This document shows positions 44,991 through 53,494 of a stretch of DNA of 64,000 nt, one piece after another (within the stretch, counting starts at the first letter, position 1; each line of letters begins with the position of its first letter). The translations under genes were made by a program, and so were the position numbers. Below the pieces are notes generated by a model, which was not told where the DNA came from, did not search any database, and was given only the letters and a program-made list of their open reading frames with translations. This DNA is from Sphingomonadaceae bacterium (lineage in GTDB: Bacteria; Pseudomonadota; Alphaproteobacteria; Sphingomonadales; Sphingomonadaceae): contig JAJUHA010000003.1 of the NCBI GenBank assembly GCA_029268145.1, positions 62,001-126,000 of the forward strand, given 5' to 3'.

Positions 44991-46471
44991 GGTGCATGGC
45001 GCGGGCACTCGCCGGGCTCTTCCTCGCCGGCGCGGCCCCGGCCCTGGCGGGTCCGTGGGCGGACCCCGGGGACGCGCGGCTGCGCGCCGACATCGCGGTG
45101 ATGCGGTCCTACGGCCTCCTCACCGGTCCGGCCGACAGCTGGCCGCTGCCCTGGGCGCAGATCGATCGCGGCCTTGCCCGGGCCGAGGGCCTGCCGCTGC
45201 CGCCTGCCGTGGCGGCGGCCGTGCGCCGGGTCCAGGCGCTTTCCGAATACAATCGACAGAAGAACCGCTTCCGGTCCGAAGTGAAGCTTGCGAATGAACC
45301 GGCGCTGGTCCGCGGCTTCCAGGACACCGGGCGCGGCGATGTCGACCTCGAGATCGGCGCGGAGCACGACCTGAGCCGGATCACCTTCGGCTGGGGTCTC
45401 GGCTACATCCGGCCCGGCGACAGGCCGGCAACGGCGCAGGGCGGCGGCGTGCAGTTCCGACCGCTGTTCGCGGCGATGCACCTTGGCAACTGGGCCTTCT
45501 ATGGCGGCCATGTCGAGACCTACTGGGGCCCGAGCGAGGAGGGGGGGCTCCTCTTCTCGACCTCGGCGCGCCCCTTCCCCAAGGTGGGCCTCAAGCTTCT
45601 GGAACCCAGGCCAATTCGCTTTCCCGTTCTGAAGTGGCTGGGGCCGGTCCGGTTCGACATCTTCGGCGGCGTGCTCGACGAGGAGCGGGACTTCCGGAAC
45701 ACGGCCATCGTCGCCATGCGGCTCGAGTTCGAACCCGCCTCGGGCGTGACGGTCGGCCTCAACCGGGCGATGCAGCTGTGCGGAGCGGGCCGGCCGTGCG
45801 GCCTCAAGACCTTCGTCAACGCCTTCATCGGCCTGGGCGATGCCGACAACACCGGCACGCCCGACGAGCCCGGCAACCAGCTTGCCGGGTTCGACCTTGC
45901 CTACAGCTTCCGCCTCGGCCGGGCCGGGCATGGCGGCAGGCTCTTCTTCGAGACGGTCGCCGAGGATGCCGACAACATCCTCATCGAGCAGTTCGCCCGC
46001 CGTGGCGGCGGGCGGCTGCACGGCCCGCTCGGCCAGTCCGGCGCGACCTGGTCGGCCGGTGTCGAGTATGTCGATACGCTCGCCTCCAACTTCTTCGGCG
46101 GAAACAAGTTTCCAGGCTCGCTCTACAACAACTTCATCTACACCAGCGGCTATACCTACGACCGCAGGCCGATCGGCTTTTCGCTCGACGGCGACACGCG
46201 GATGCTCTCCTTCGACGCGGCGGTGACCGATGCGCGCAACCGGCGGTTCCATGCCTCGGTCCGGGAGGCCAACCTCAACGTCAGCGAGGACGAGGGCCAC
46301 CGCATCTCGCTCTCCAACGAGCGGTTCGTCATCGGGACCGTGGGCGCCGACCTTCCGACGCGGTTCGGCGACATCCGCCTCGAGCTGCGCGCCCAGGGGG
46401 ACCAGCCCGACACGCCCGGCGTGAAGGATGGAACGGTGCAGGTCGAGGCCGGATGGCGGACCCGCTTCTGA
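44987..46471 (+). CDS. Wzi-like outer-membrane beta-barrel (capsule assembly Wzi family)
   Basis: A 494-residue secreted protein predicted to be an outer-membrane barrel. Residues 1-21 form a signal peptide ending ALA-G. A short helical region (DARLRADIAVMRSYGLL... and LPWAQIDRGLARAEG) precedes repeated amphipathic strands. The sequence GHVETYWGPSEEGGLLFSTSARPFPKVGLKL is typical of the Wzi/Cap_assemb family, and the last residue is Phe (WRTRF), as in barrels inserted by BamA. Wzi anchors capsule polymer to the cell surface in E. coli. Here it is coupled by ATGA to the cytidylyltransferase-like gene, although no polymerase or flippase lies nearby. The role in an inositol product's export or anchoring is inference. 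Confidence 0.8.
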   Translation: MRCMARALAGLFLAGAAPALAGPWADPGDARLRADIAVMRSYGLLTGPADSWPLPWAQIDRGLARAEGLPLPPAVAAAVRRVQALSEYNRQKNRFRSEVKLANEPALVRGFQDTGRGDVDLEIGAEHDLSRITFGWGLGYIRPGDRPATAQGGGVQFRPLFAAMHLGNWAFYGGHVETYWGPSEEGGLLFSTSARPFPKVGLKLLEPRPIRFPVLKWLGPVRFDIFGGVLDEERDFRNTAIVAMRLEFEPASGVTVGLNRAMQLCGAGRPCGLKTFVNAFIGLGDADNTGTPDEPGNQLAGFDLAYSFRLGRAGHGGRLFFETVAEDADNILIEQFARRGGGRLHGPLGQSGATWSAGVEYVDTLASNFFGGNKFPGSLYNNFIYTSGYTYDRRPIGFSLDGDTRMLSFDAAVTDARNRRFHASVREANLNVSEDEGHRISLSNERFVIGTVGADLPTRFGDIRLELRAQGDQPDTPGVKDGTVQVEAGWRTRF

Positions 46472-46509
46472 GCCTTGCGCCGGCGCGTCCGTTCGCTAGG
46501 TGTTCCGCC

Positions 46510-47181
46510 ATGGCGAATTCGCTCCTCCTGGGGTCGCACCGGCTGGTTCCGCTGCCCTGCGGCGCGCTCCACTGGCCCGCGCAGGAGCTGCTCGCCGTCG
46601 CCGACCTGCACCTCGAGAAGGCCAGCGCGTTCGCCGCGGCGGGCTGGATGCTGCCCCCCTATGACAGCCGCGACACGCTGGCCCGGCTGGAACGCGCCAT
46701 CCGGCGCACCGGCGCGCGCCGGGTCGTGGCGCTCGGCGACAGTTTCCACGACCCCGATGGCCCCGGCCGGCTGCCCGCCGAGGACATGCAGGCCCTGCGC
46801 AGGATGATGGATGCCGTCGAGTGGACCTGGATTGCCGGCAACCATGACGGAATCGCGCCGGCCCGGATCGGCGGCACGGTGGCCGGCGCGCTCGTCGTCG
46901 GCGGAATCGCCTTCCGCCACGTCACCGACCCGGCAGCCGAAGGCCCGGAGATCTCCGGCCATTTCCATCCCAAGGTGCGCCTCGGCGGCGGGCGGGGGCC
47001 GGCGCGGCGCTGCTTCGCGCTCGCCGGCCGGAAGCTGGTGCTGCCCGCCTATGGCAGCCTGGCCGGGGGGCTCGACATTGGAAGCGCCGACTTCCTCGCC
47101 GCCTTCGGCGCATGGCCCACCGGCCTCCTGCCAACGGCGCGCGGGATTGCGTGCATTGCGCCGCGGAGCGCGGCCGCGTGA
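46510..47181 (+). CDS. pdeM: Ligase-associated DNA damage response endonuclease PdeM
   Basis: A 223-residue metallophosphoesterase of the PdeM family, found with DNA ligase and helicase genes in bacterial DNA repair islands. Metal-binding motifs are in order: ADLHLEK (D-x-H), GDSFHD, GNHD and GHFHPK. The start at 46510 gives MANSLLLGSHRL; an earlier in-frame start would read through unlikely sequence. The usual partners (ligase, Lhr-type helicase, exonuclease) are not next to it. It is coupled to the following hydrolase gene by GTGA. Confidence 0.88.
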   Translation: MANSLLLGSHRLVPLPCGALHWPAQELLAVADLHLEKASAFAAAGWMLPPYDSRDTLARLERAIRRTGARRVVALGDSFHDPDGPGRLPAEDMQALRRMMDAVEWTWIAGNHDGIAPARIGGTVAGALVVGGIAFRHVTDPAAEGPEISGHFHPKVRLGGGRGPARRCFALAGRKLVLPAYGSLAGGLDIGSADFLAAFGAWPTGLLPTARGIACIAPRSAAA

Positions 47182-47837
47182 GCTGGTTTCCGTCCGCCGA
47201 TGCCCGCATCTTCTGCGCCGCCGTCAACTATGCGGCCCACAGGGACGAGATGGGCCGCGGCGAGACCGGCGCGCATCCGATGCTCTTCCTGCGGACTCCT
47301 TCCTCGCTGGTGCGGGCGGGCGAGCCCATCGTGAAGCCCGGCAACTCGGACTGCCTCGACTATGAGGGCGAGCTGGCCGTCGTCATCGGCAGGGAGGGGC
47401 GCCATATCCCGCGCGCGCGGGCGCTCGAGCATGTGGGGGGCTGGACCTGCTTCATGGACGGATCGGTCCGCGACTGGCAGCGCCATACGGCCCAGTTCAC
47501 CCCCGGCAAGAACTTCGATTGCTCGGGGAGCATCGGCCCCGCGCTGGTGCCGCCGGACGCGTTCGGCGACTGGCGCGCCCATCGCCTGACGACCCGGGTG
47601 AACGGCACGCTGGTGCAGGAGACCGAGACGGCGCTGATGCTGTTCGATGTCGAGACGCTCATTGCCTACATCAGCGGCTTCACCCGGCTTCGCGTCGGCG
47701 ACGTCATCGCCACCGGCACCTGCGCGGGCGTGGGCGAGAAGCGCCAGCCGCCGCTCTACCTGCTTCCGGGCGACGTGGTGGAAGTGGAGGTGAGCGGGCT
47801 GCCGCTGCTCCGGAACCCTGTGGTGGCCGAGGACTGA
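47178..47837 (+). CDS. Fumarylacetoacetate hydrolase family protein
   Basis: A 219-residue FAH-fold enzyme, probably hydrolysing or decarboxylating a small 2-oxo acid; specific substrate unknown. The family core is clear: CAAVNYAAHRDEM at the N-terminus, LDYEGELAVVIG with metal-binding Glu residues, FMDGSVRDWQ with the Asp ligand, FTPGKNFDCSGSIGPALV, and GDVIATGTCAGVG at the end. Its size fits the single-domain bacterial type. The GTG start is fixed by the GTGA overlap with pdeM. The neighbours give no pathway clue. Confidence 0.88.
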   Translation: MSWFPSADARIFCAAVNYAAHRDEMGRGETGAHPMLFLRTPSSLVRAGEPIVKPGNSDCLDYEGELAVVIGREGRHIPRARALEHVGGWTCFMDGSVRDWQRHTAQFTPGKNFDCSGSIGPALVPPDAFGDWRAHRLTTRVNGTLVQETETALMLFDVETLIAYISGFTRLRVGDVIATGTCAGVGEKRQPPLYLLPGDVVEVEVSGLPLLRNPVVAED

Positions 47838-47907
47838 GCGCGTGCGGCCGGCCGGCCAGCCAGGGGATTCACCCCCGATTCACCTCGCACGGACGACAGG
47901 GTCGTGC

Positions 47908-48537
47908 ATGTCCGTGCTGCCGAAATCGCTGGCCCTCGTGGCGCTTGCCCTGGCCGTTCCGCTCCCGCGCGGGGAGGCGGGCACGCTTGCTGCGCAGCCC
48001 GCTGCCGCGCAACCCGCGCCATCCGCAGGCGAGGCCGGCCGGGCGGGCGAATCGGGCAGCTACAGCCTCGAGGAAATCGCGCGCGCGGCCGATGGCGCGT
48101 TCGGCAAGGGTGCCGAGGGGATCGGCAAGGCCATCGAGCGCGCCTTTGCCGAGAATGGCCGTCCCAACGCCTACATCGTCGGCCGCGAGGGCGGCGGGGC
48201 CTTCGCGGTCGGGATCCGCTACGGCAAGGGCACGCTGCATTCGAAGGTCGAGGGCAGCCGCACGGTCTACTGGCAGGGGCCCTCCTTCGGCCCGGACGTG
48301 GGCGGTGACGCCTCGACCGTGTTCATCCTCGTCTATGACCTCCACGACAGCGAGGAGCTGTTCCGGCGCTATCCGGCGGTCGAAGGCCGCGCCTATCTCG
48401 TCGGCGGTGTCGCGCTCGGCTACCACCAGCGCGAGAATGTCCGCCTGGTGCCGGTGCGGCTGGGCGCCGGCTGGCGAATCGGCGCCAACGTCGGCTATCT
48501 GCACTTCTCGAAGACCCGGCGCATCCTTCCGGTCTGA
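47908..48537 (+). CDS. DUF1134 (EipB/SYLF-like) secreted protein
   Basis: A 209-residue protein with an N-terminal signal peptide (VLPKSLALVALALAVPLP). A linker rich in Ala/Pro follows, then a DUF1134 domain beginning YSLEEIARAADGAFGKGAEGIGKAIERAF and continuing through IVGREGGGAFAVGIRYGKG to NVGYLHFSK. DUF1134 proteins occur in alphaproteobacteria, have a SYLF-like fold and may bind lipid. The function is unknown. ATG 47908 is chosen because it begins the signal peptide. It is followed after 49 bp by lptD. Confidence 0.82.
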   Translation: MSVLPKSLALVALALAVPLPRGEAGTLAAQPAAAQPAPSAGEAGRAGESGSYSLEEIARAADGAFGKGAEGIGKAIERAFAENGRPNAYIVGREGGGAFAVGIRYGKGTLHSKVEGSRTVYWQGPSFGPDVGGDASTVFILVYDLHDSEELFRRYPAVEGRAYLVGGVALGYHQRENVRLVPVRLGAGWRIGANVGYLHFSKTRRILPV

Positions 48538-48586
48538 CCGCGCCGGCTTGCGCGGCCCTGCGGGCGCGACCAAAGCGGGCCGGCAG

Positions 48587-50905
48587 ATGGGACAGGGCCG
48601 CAGCAAGCTCGTGACGGTGATCGGGGCGGCCATGCTTGCGGCATCGGCTGCCGCGGCCCGGCAGCCGCCGGCGGGCCCCGCGTCTCCCGTGCCGGCGACG
48701 GCCCAGCCGCCAGCCGAAGCCGGGGCGCCGGCCGAACCTGCAGCGGCCGGCGAGACGCCGGCCGAACCCGCAGCGCTCGGTGAGACGCCGGCCGAGGAGG
48801 AGGGGCTGGTTTCCTTCGCGGCGGACGAGCTCGTCTATCTCGAGCGGGAGGATCGCGTCATCGCCTCGGGCAATGTGATCCTGCGCCGGGCCGATCAGGT
48901 GCTGACCGCCGACCGGATCGTCTGGGACCGGCGGGCGCGGACGGTCGAGGCCAGCGGGCAGGTGCGCATCGGCGATTCGCGGGGCAATGTCGCGGTGGCC
49001 GACAGCCTGATGCTGGGCGATGACCTCCAGGACGGAGCCATCGAGAATCTCCTCGTCGTCCTTGGCGACGGCGGCCGCCTCGCCGCGCGCCACGCCAGCC
49101 GCACCGGCACCAGCTCGCAGCTCGACCAGGCGATCTACTCGCCCTGCAACGTGCTCGACGAGGCCGGCTGCCCGCAGCAGCCGCTCTGGGCCGTGCGGGC
49201 CGTGCGGGTGCGCCACGATTCGGCGCAGGGGCGCGTCCACTATCGCAGGGCCCGGTTCGCGGTGCTTGGCGTTCCGGTGATCGGCCTGCCGCGCTTTTCC
49301 CACCCCGACAGCGCGCTCCGGAACCAGTCGGGGCTGCTTTCGCCCGACCTGCGCATCTCCAACGAGCTCGGGTTCGAGCTTGCCATCCCCTACTACTGGG
49401 CCATCGGGCCCGACCATGACCTCTCGACCACGGCGCGCTTCTACACGCGCGAGAACCCTCTGCTCGACCTCGAATACCGGCATCTCCTGACCGCGGGACC
49501 GATCCGCGCCCGGCTGGCCGGCACCTGGTCGGAAGGGCGGACGTTCGACGAGGGCTTCCAGATCGTCTCATCCGGGCGGGAAGCCTTTCGCGGCCTGTTC
49601 GAGGCCAATGGCCGGCTTCGCCACCTCGACGGCTGGGTCTCGACCTTCTCGGCGCGGCTGACCAACGATCGCACCTTTCCCGGGCGCTACGAGCTGACCT
49701 ACGACACCACGCTGCGCACCGTGCTGGCGCTCGAGCGGCAGGCCGAGCAGCTCTACATCGGCGCCCGTGGCTGGTATTTCCAGGATCTCGCGCCCGACGC
49801 GGATGCCGCGCGCACCCCGGTCGCGCTGCCGCTGCTGGACCTGACCTGGCGCTCGGCCAGCCGGCCGCTGGGCGGCCGGGTGCGGGTGGATGCCAATGCG
49901 CTCAGCCTGTTCCGCGAGGACGGCCAGGACATGAACCGGCTGGTGGCGCAGGCCCGGTGGGACCGCCTGTTCACCACTGCGGCCGGCCAGCGGATCACCG
50001 TTTCCGGCCTGGTGCGCGCCGATGGCTACCATGTCCAGGACAGCGCGTTTGCCGGAACGCCCGCCTATGCCGGCACCGATGGCCTGCAGGGCCGGCTCAT
50101 CCCGCTGGTGGCAGTTGACGTGCAATGGCCGCTGGTGGGGCCGCTGGGCGCCGGGACGCAGAACCTGACCCCCCGGGTCCAGCTCGTCGCCTCGGCGCGC
50201 GACGGCAATGCGGGCATCCCCAACGAGGACAGCCGGGCGATCGAGCTGGAGGACACCAACCTCTTCGCCTTCAACCGCTTTCCCGGCTACGACCGCTGGG
50301 AGGGCGGGACACGGCTGGCCTATGGCCTCTCCTGGGACTGGTCCCGCCCAGGAATCGCGATCGCCGCCGATGTCGGCCAGAGTGTCCGCTTCGACGCGGC
50401 GCCGGGCCTTTTTCCGCAGGGATCGGGGCTCGAGGACCGCCTGTCCGACATCGTCGGGCGCTTCACGCTGAGGACCGGGCGGTTCGGCTCGCTCACCCAG
50501 CGCCTGCGGCTCGACAAGGATGACCTGACCGTCAGGCGCAGCGAACTCGACCTGAGCTTCGGGTCCGAGCGGACCTTCGCCACCATCGGCTATCTCCGCT
50601 TCAACCGCGACAGCGCGCTCGAGGACCTGCGCGACCAGGAGGAGCTCCGCTTCGGCACCCAGGTCGCGCTGTTCCGCTACTGGTCGGCGTTCGCCTCGAT
50701 GATCGTCGACCTGACCTCGACCGCCGAGGATCCGACGACGGTGAACGACGGGTTCCAGCCGATCCGGCACCGGGTCGGCTTCATCTACACCGACGAATGC
50801 TTCGACTTCCGCTTCACCTGGCGGCGGAACTATGTGGACAATCTCAATGCCCCCAGGGGCAACAGCTTCTCCTTTTCGTTCCGGCTGACCAATCTGGGGC
50901 GCTAG
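48587..50905 (+). CDS. lptD: LPS-assembly protein LptD
   Basis: A 772-residue outer-membrane protein that inserts lipopolysaccharide into the outer leaflet together with LptE. A signal peptide at the start (KLVTVIGAAMLAASAAAA) is followed by an Ala/Pro/Glu repeat-like linker (GETPAEPAA). An LptA-like domain (about 70-180, VSFAADELVYLEREDRVIASGNVILRRAD) comes next, then the large barrel. Cysteines in SPCNVLDEAGCPQQ and TDECFDF could form the disulphides known to be needed for activity. It ends in alternating strand residues and Arg. The following gap of 169 bp contains GC-rich inverted repeats. Confidence 0.95.
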   Translation: MGQGRSKLVTVIGAAMLAASAAAARQPPAGPASPVPATAQPPAEAGAPAEPAAAGETPAEPAALGETPAEEEGLVSFAADELVYLEREDRVIASGNVILRRADQVLTADRIVWDRRARTVEASGQVRIGDSRGNVAVADSLMLGDDLQDGAIENLLVVLGDGGRLAARHASRTGTSSQLDQAIYSPCNVLDEAGCPQQPLWAVRAVRVRHDSAQGRVHYRRARFAVLGVPVIGLPRFSHPDSALRNQSGLLSPDLRISNELGFELAIPYYWAIGPDHDLSTTARFYTRENPLLDLEYRHLLTAGPIRARLAGTWSEGRTFDEGFQIVSSGREAFRGLFEANGRLRHLDGWVSTFSARLTNDRTFPGRYELTYDTTLRTVLALERQAEQLYIGARGWYFQDLAPDADAARTPVALPLLDLTWRSASRPLGGRVRVDANALSLFREDGQDMNRLVAQARWDRLFTTAAGQRITVSGLVRADGYHVQDSAFAGTPAYAGTDGLQGRLIPLVAVDVQWPLVGPLGAGTQNLTPRVQLVASARDGNAGIPNEDSRAIELEDTNLFAFNRFPGYDRWEGGTRLAYGLSWDWSRPGIAIAADVGQSVRFDAAPGLFPQGSGLEDRLSDIVGRFTLRTGRFGSLTQRLRLDKDDLTVRRSELDLSFGSERTFATIGYLRFNRDSALEDLRDQEELRFGTQVALFRYWSAFASMIVDLTSTAEDPTTVNDGFQPIRHRVGFIYTDECFDFRFTWRRNYVDNLNAPRGNSFSFSFRLTNLGR

Positions 50906-51074
50906 GAGGTGGCCGGCCAGGCCGGCCCTTCGCGGCAGCCCATGCAGCAGCGGTTCAGCCGCCGGCAGCTATGGCATCGCTGGCGCCGTGGGGCTAAGGC
51001 TGCGGCGCCTTCCGGGCGTCCGGCAGCCGGGTCTGCCGGCGCCGGCCAAGTCCAACACGAGTCAGCACCTGCCC

Positions 51075-52430
51075 ATGCCCGCCTGCCCATCGCCGTTCCG
51101 CAACCTGCTCGTCCTTCTCTCCCTCCTGGCCTTTCCCGCCGCGCCGGCCGCGGCCCAGCAGCCCCCGGGTGCGCGCAGCCCCGGCGCCGGCCTGTTCGCC
51201 GACTTGCCCGAGCTGACCGTGCTTGGTGCGCTCGAGCCCAATGTCCGCAAGGCAACGGCGATCGTGAACGGGGACATCATCACCGACACCGATGTCGACC
51301 AGCGCCTGAACCTCGTGCTCGCCGCCAACCAGGGCCGGGTCTCCGACCAGGAGCGGGACCTGCTGCGGGTCCAGGTGCTCCGCAACCTCATCGACGAGAA
51401 GCTGCAGATCCAGGCCGCCAGCGAGAATGAGGTGACGGTGCCCGAGGCCGAAGTGGAGCAGGCCTATCAGCGGGTGGCCGCCAACTTCCGCCAGACGCCC
51501 GAGCAGTTCGCCGCCTTCCTGCGGCAGTCGGGGTCTTCGCCCGCCTCGATCAAGCAGCAGATCCGCGCCGAGCTGGCCTGGTCGCGGCTGCTCCGGAAGC
51601 GCATCGAGCCCTTCGTCAATGTCGGCGAGGAGGAGGTCGAGGCGATCATCCGCAAGCTCGAGGAATCCAAGGGCAAGGACGAGTATCGGGTGGGCGAGAT
51701 CTTCCTTTCCGCCACGCCCGACGCGATGCCGCGGGCGATGGCGGATGCCAGCCGGATGGTCGAGGCCATCCGCTCGGGCGCAAGCTTCGTCGCCTATGCC
51801 CGCCAGTTCTCCGAGGCGTCGACGGCAGCGGTCGGGGGCGACCTCGGCTGGGTGCGGGCCGAGCAGCTGTCGGCGCAGCTGGCCGAAGTGGTCCAGCGCA
51901 TGCCGCGCGGAACAGTCTCCGACCCGATCGCCGTGCCCGGTGGCGTTGCCATCGTCGCCCTCATCGACAAGCGCCAGGTGCTGGCGGCCAATCCGGCCGA
52001 CGCCATCCTCTCGATGAAGCAGATCACGGTCCAGCTGCCCGACGGGACGACCGAGGCGAAGGCGCGCCAGCTCGCGGACCAGATCCAGGCGCGCACGCGG
52101 TCCATGGGCGGATGCGGGCGGGTGGAGGCGGTCGCGGCGGACATCGGCGGCACGGTCGTCTCCAACGACAGCATCCGCCTCGGCGACCTGCCGGGGCCGC
52201 TGCAGGAGATCGTGGGCCAGCTTCCGATCGGCGGCGCGACGCCGGTGTTCGGCTCGCAGCGCGACGGGCTGCGCGTTCTCGTGCTGTGCGGCCGCGACGA
52301 TCCGAAGGCGGCTGCGGGGACGCCCTCGTTCGACGCCATCTACGCCCAGATGAACGACGAGCGGGTGAACAGCGCCGCCCGGCGCTACCTGCGCGACCTG
52401 CGCCGCGACGCCGTCGTGGACTACCGGTGA
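51075..52430 (+). CDS. surA: Periplasmic chaperone / peptidyl-prolyl isomerase SurA
   Basis: A 451-residue periplasmic protein assisting outer-membrane protein folding. Residues 1-27 are a signal peptide ending AAA-QQ. The SurA N-terminal helical domain contains ATAIVNGDIITDTDVDQRLNLVL and LRVQVLRNLIDEKLQIQAA. One parvulin domain is clear (EYRVGEIFLSATPD...GGDLGWVRAEQL). A second, degenerate domain follows, with two cysteines (MGGCGR, VLVLCGR) that may form a disulphide. The order lptD-surA-pdxA-rsmA is the classic one. Its stop overlaps pdxA by GTGA. Confidence 0.93.
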   Translation: MPACPSPFRNLLVLLSLLAFPAAPAAAQQPPGARSPGAGLFADLPELTVLGALEPNVRKATAIVNGDIITDTDVDQRLNLVLAANQGRVSDQERDLLRVQVLRNLIDEKLQIQAASENEVTVPEAEVEQAYQRVAANFRQTPEQFAAFLRQSGSSPASIKQQIRAELAWSRLLRKRIEPFVNVGEEEVEAIIRKLEESKGKDEYRVGEIFLSATPDAMPRAMADASRMVEAIRSGASFVAYARQFSEASTAAVGGDLGWVRAEQLSAQLAEVVQRMPRGTVSDPIAVPGGVAIVALIDKRQVLAANPADAILSMKQITVQLPDGTTEAKARQLADQIQARTRSMGGCGRVEAVAADIGGTVVSNDSIRLGDLPGPLQEIVGQLPIGGATPVFGSQRDGLRVLVLCGRDDPKAAAGTPSFDAIYAQMNDERVNSAARRYLRDLRRDAVVDYR

Positions 52431-53494
52431 CGGCAGTCGCCCCCGAAGGCCTCGCGCCGCCCCCCGCGCCGCCGCAGCCGGCGGCCGGCGCCGTGCCCGA
52501 CCTGCCGCCCCTCGGCGTCGCGCTGGGCGACCCGGCGGGCATCGGGCCCGAGGTCATCGCCAAGGCCTGGGCGATGCGCCGCGCGCTGGGGCTCGACCCC
52601 TTCGTCGCCATCGGCGACCGCCGCTCGCTCGAGGCCGTCTCCTCGGTTCCGATCGCGACCATCGCCCGGCCGCAGGACGCGCCCGCGCTGTTCGACGAGG
52701 CGCTCCCGCTGCTCCAGGTCGACGATCCGGGCGAGATCGCGCCAGGCCGGCCGAACCTGGCCGGTGCCCGCTGCGCGCTCGATTCAGTCGAGCTTGCCGT
52801 CGGGCTCGCCCGGGCCGGGATCACCTCGGGGCTGGTCACGGCCCCGGTCGCCAAGAGCCAGCTCTACGCCATCGGCTTCCAGCACCCGGGGCAGACCGAG
52901 TTCATCGCCGAGCGCTGCGGCGTGGCGGCGGGCAATGTCGCGATGATGATGGTGGGGCCCGACCTGCGGACGGTTCCGGTCACGATCCATGTCCCGCTGC
53001 GCGACGTGCCCGAGGCGCTCTCCACCGACCTCATCGTCAGCCGGGCGCGGACGACGGCCCGGGGCCTTGTCCGCGAGTTCGGGATCGCCGCGCCGCGCCT
53101 CGCGGTCGCCGGGCTCAACCCCCATGCCGGGGAGGGCGGGGCGATGGGAAGCGAGGAGGAGCGGATCATCGCACCCGCGATCGCCCAGCTGCAGGCGGAG
53201 GGCCTCGATGTCTCCGGGCCCCACGCGGCCGACTCGCTGTTCCACGCTGCGGCCCGCGCCGGCTATGACGCGGTGCTGTGCATGTATCACGACCAGGCGC
53301 TCATCCCGCTCAAGACGCTGTATTTCGACGAGGGCGTGAACATGACCCTCGGGCTTCCCATCCTGCGGACCGCGCCGGACCATGGCACCGCCTTCGGCAT
53401 AGCCGGGAAGGACATGGCCTCGCCGCGGGCGATGATCGCCGCCATCCGGCTGGCCGGTCGGTGCGCCCGGCTGCGCGCTGCCGCGGCGGCGTGA
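52427..53494 (+). CDS. pdxA: 4-Hydroxythreonine-4-phosphate dehydrogenase
   Basis: A 355-residue NAD-dependent enzyme of pyridoxal phosphate synthesis. After a Pro-rich N-terminal extension of about 25 residues the family begins at LGVALGDPAGIGPEVIAKAW. Conserved blocks include TAPVAKSQLYAIGFQHPGQTEFIAE (His ligand), GLNPHAGEGGAMGSEE, YDAVLCMYHDQALIPLKTL and the C-terminal RTAPDHGTAFGIAG. The zinc ligands (three His) are all present. The start GTG at 52427 is in a GTGA overlap with surA; an internal start nearer LPPLGVALGD is possible. Confidence 0.95.
   Translation: MTAVAPEGLAPPPAPPQPAAGAVPDLPPLGVALGDPAGIGPEVIAKAWAMRRALGLDPFVAIGDRRSLEAVSSVPIATIARPQDAPALFDEALPLLQVDDPGEIAPGRPNLAGARCALDSVELAVGLARAGITSGLVTAPVAKSQLYAIGFQHPGQTEFIAERCGVAAGNVAMMMVGPDLRTVPVTIHVPLRDVPEALSTDLIVSRARTTARGLVREFGIAAPRLAVAGLNPHAGEGGAMGSEEERIIAPAIAQLQAEGLDVSGPHAADSLFHAAARAGYDAVLCMYHDQALIPLKTLYFDEGVNMTLGLPILRTAPDHGTAFGIAGKDMASPRAMIAAIRLAGRCARLRAAAAA

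Noticed and set aside
50906..51074. Gene or regulatory RNA between lptD and surA
   Set aside because: Only GC-rich short palindromes (GGCCGGCC twice, CCGGCAG/CTGCCGG) are seen; no promoter with both elements and no frame with support.
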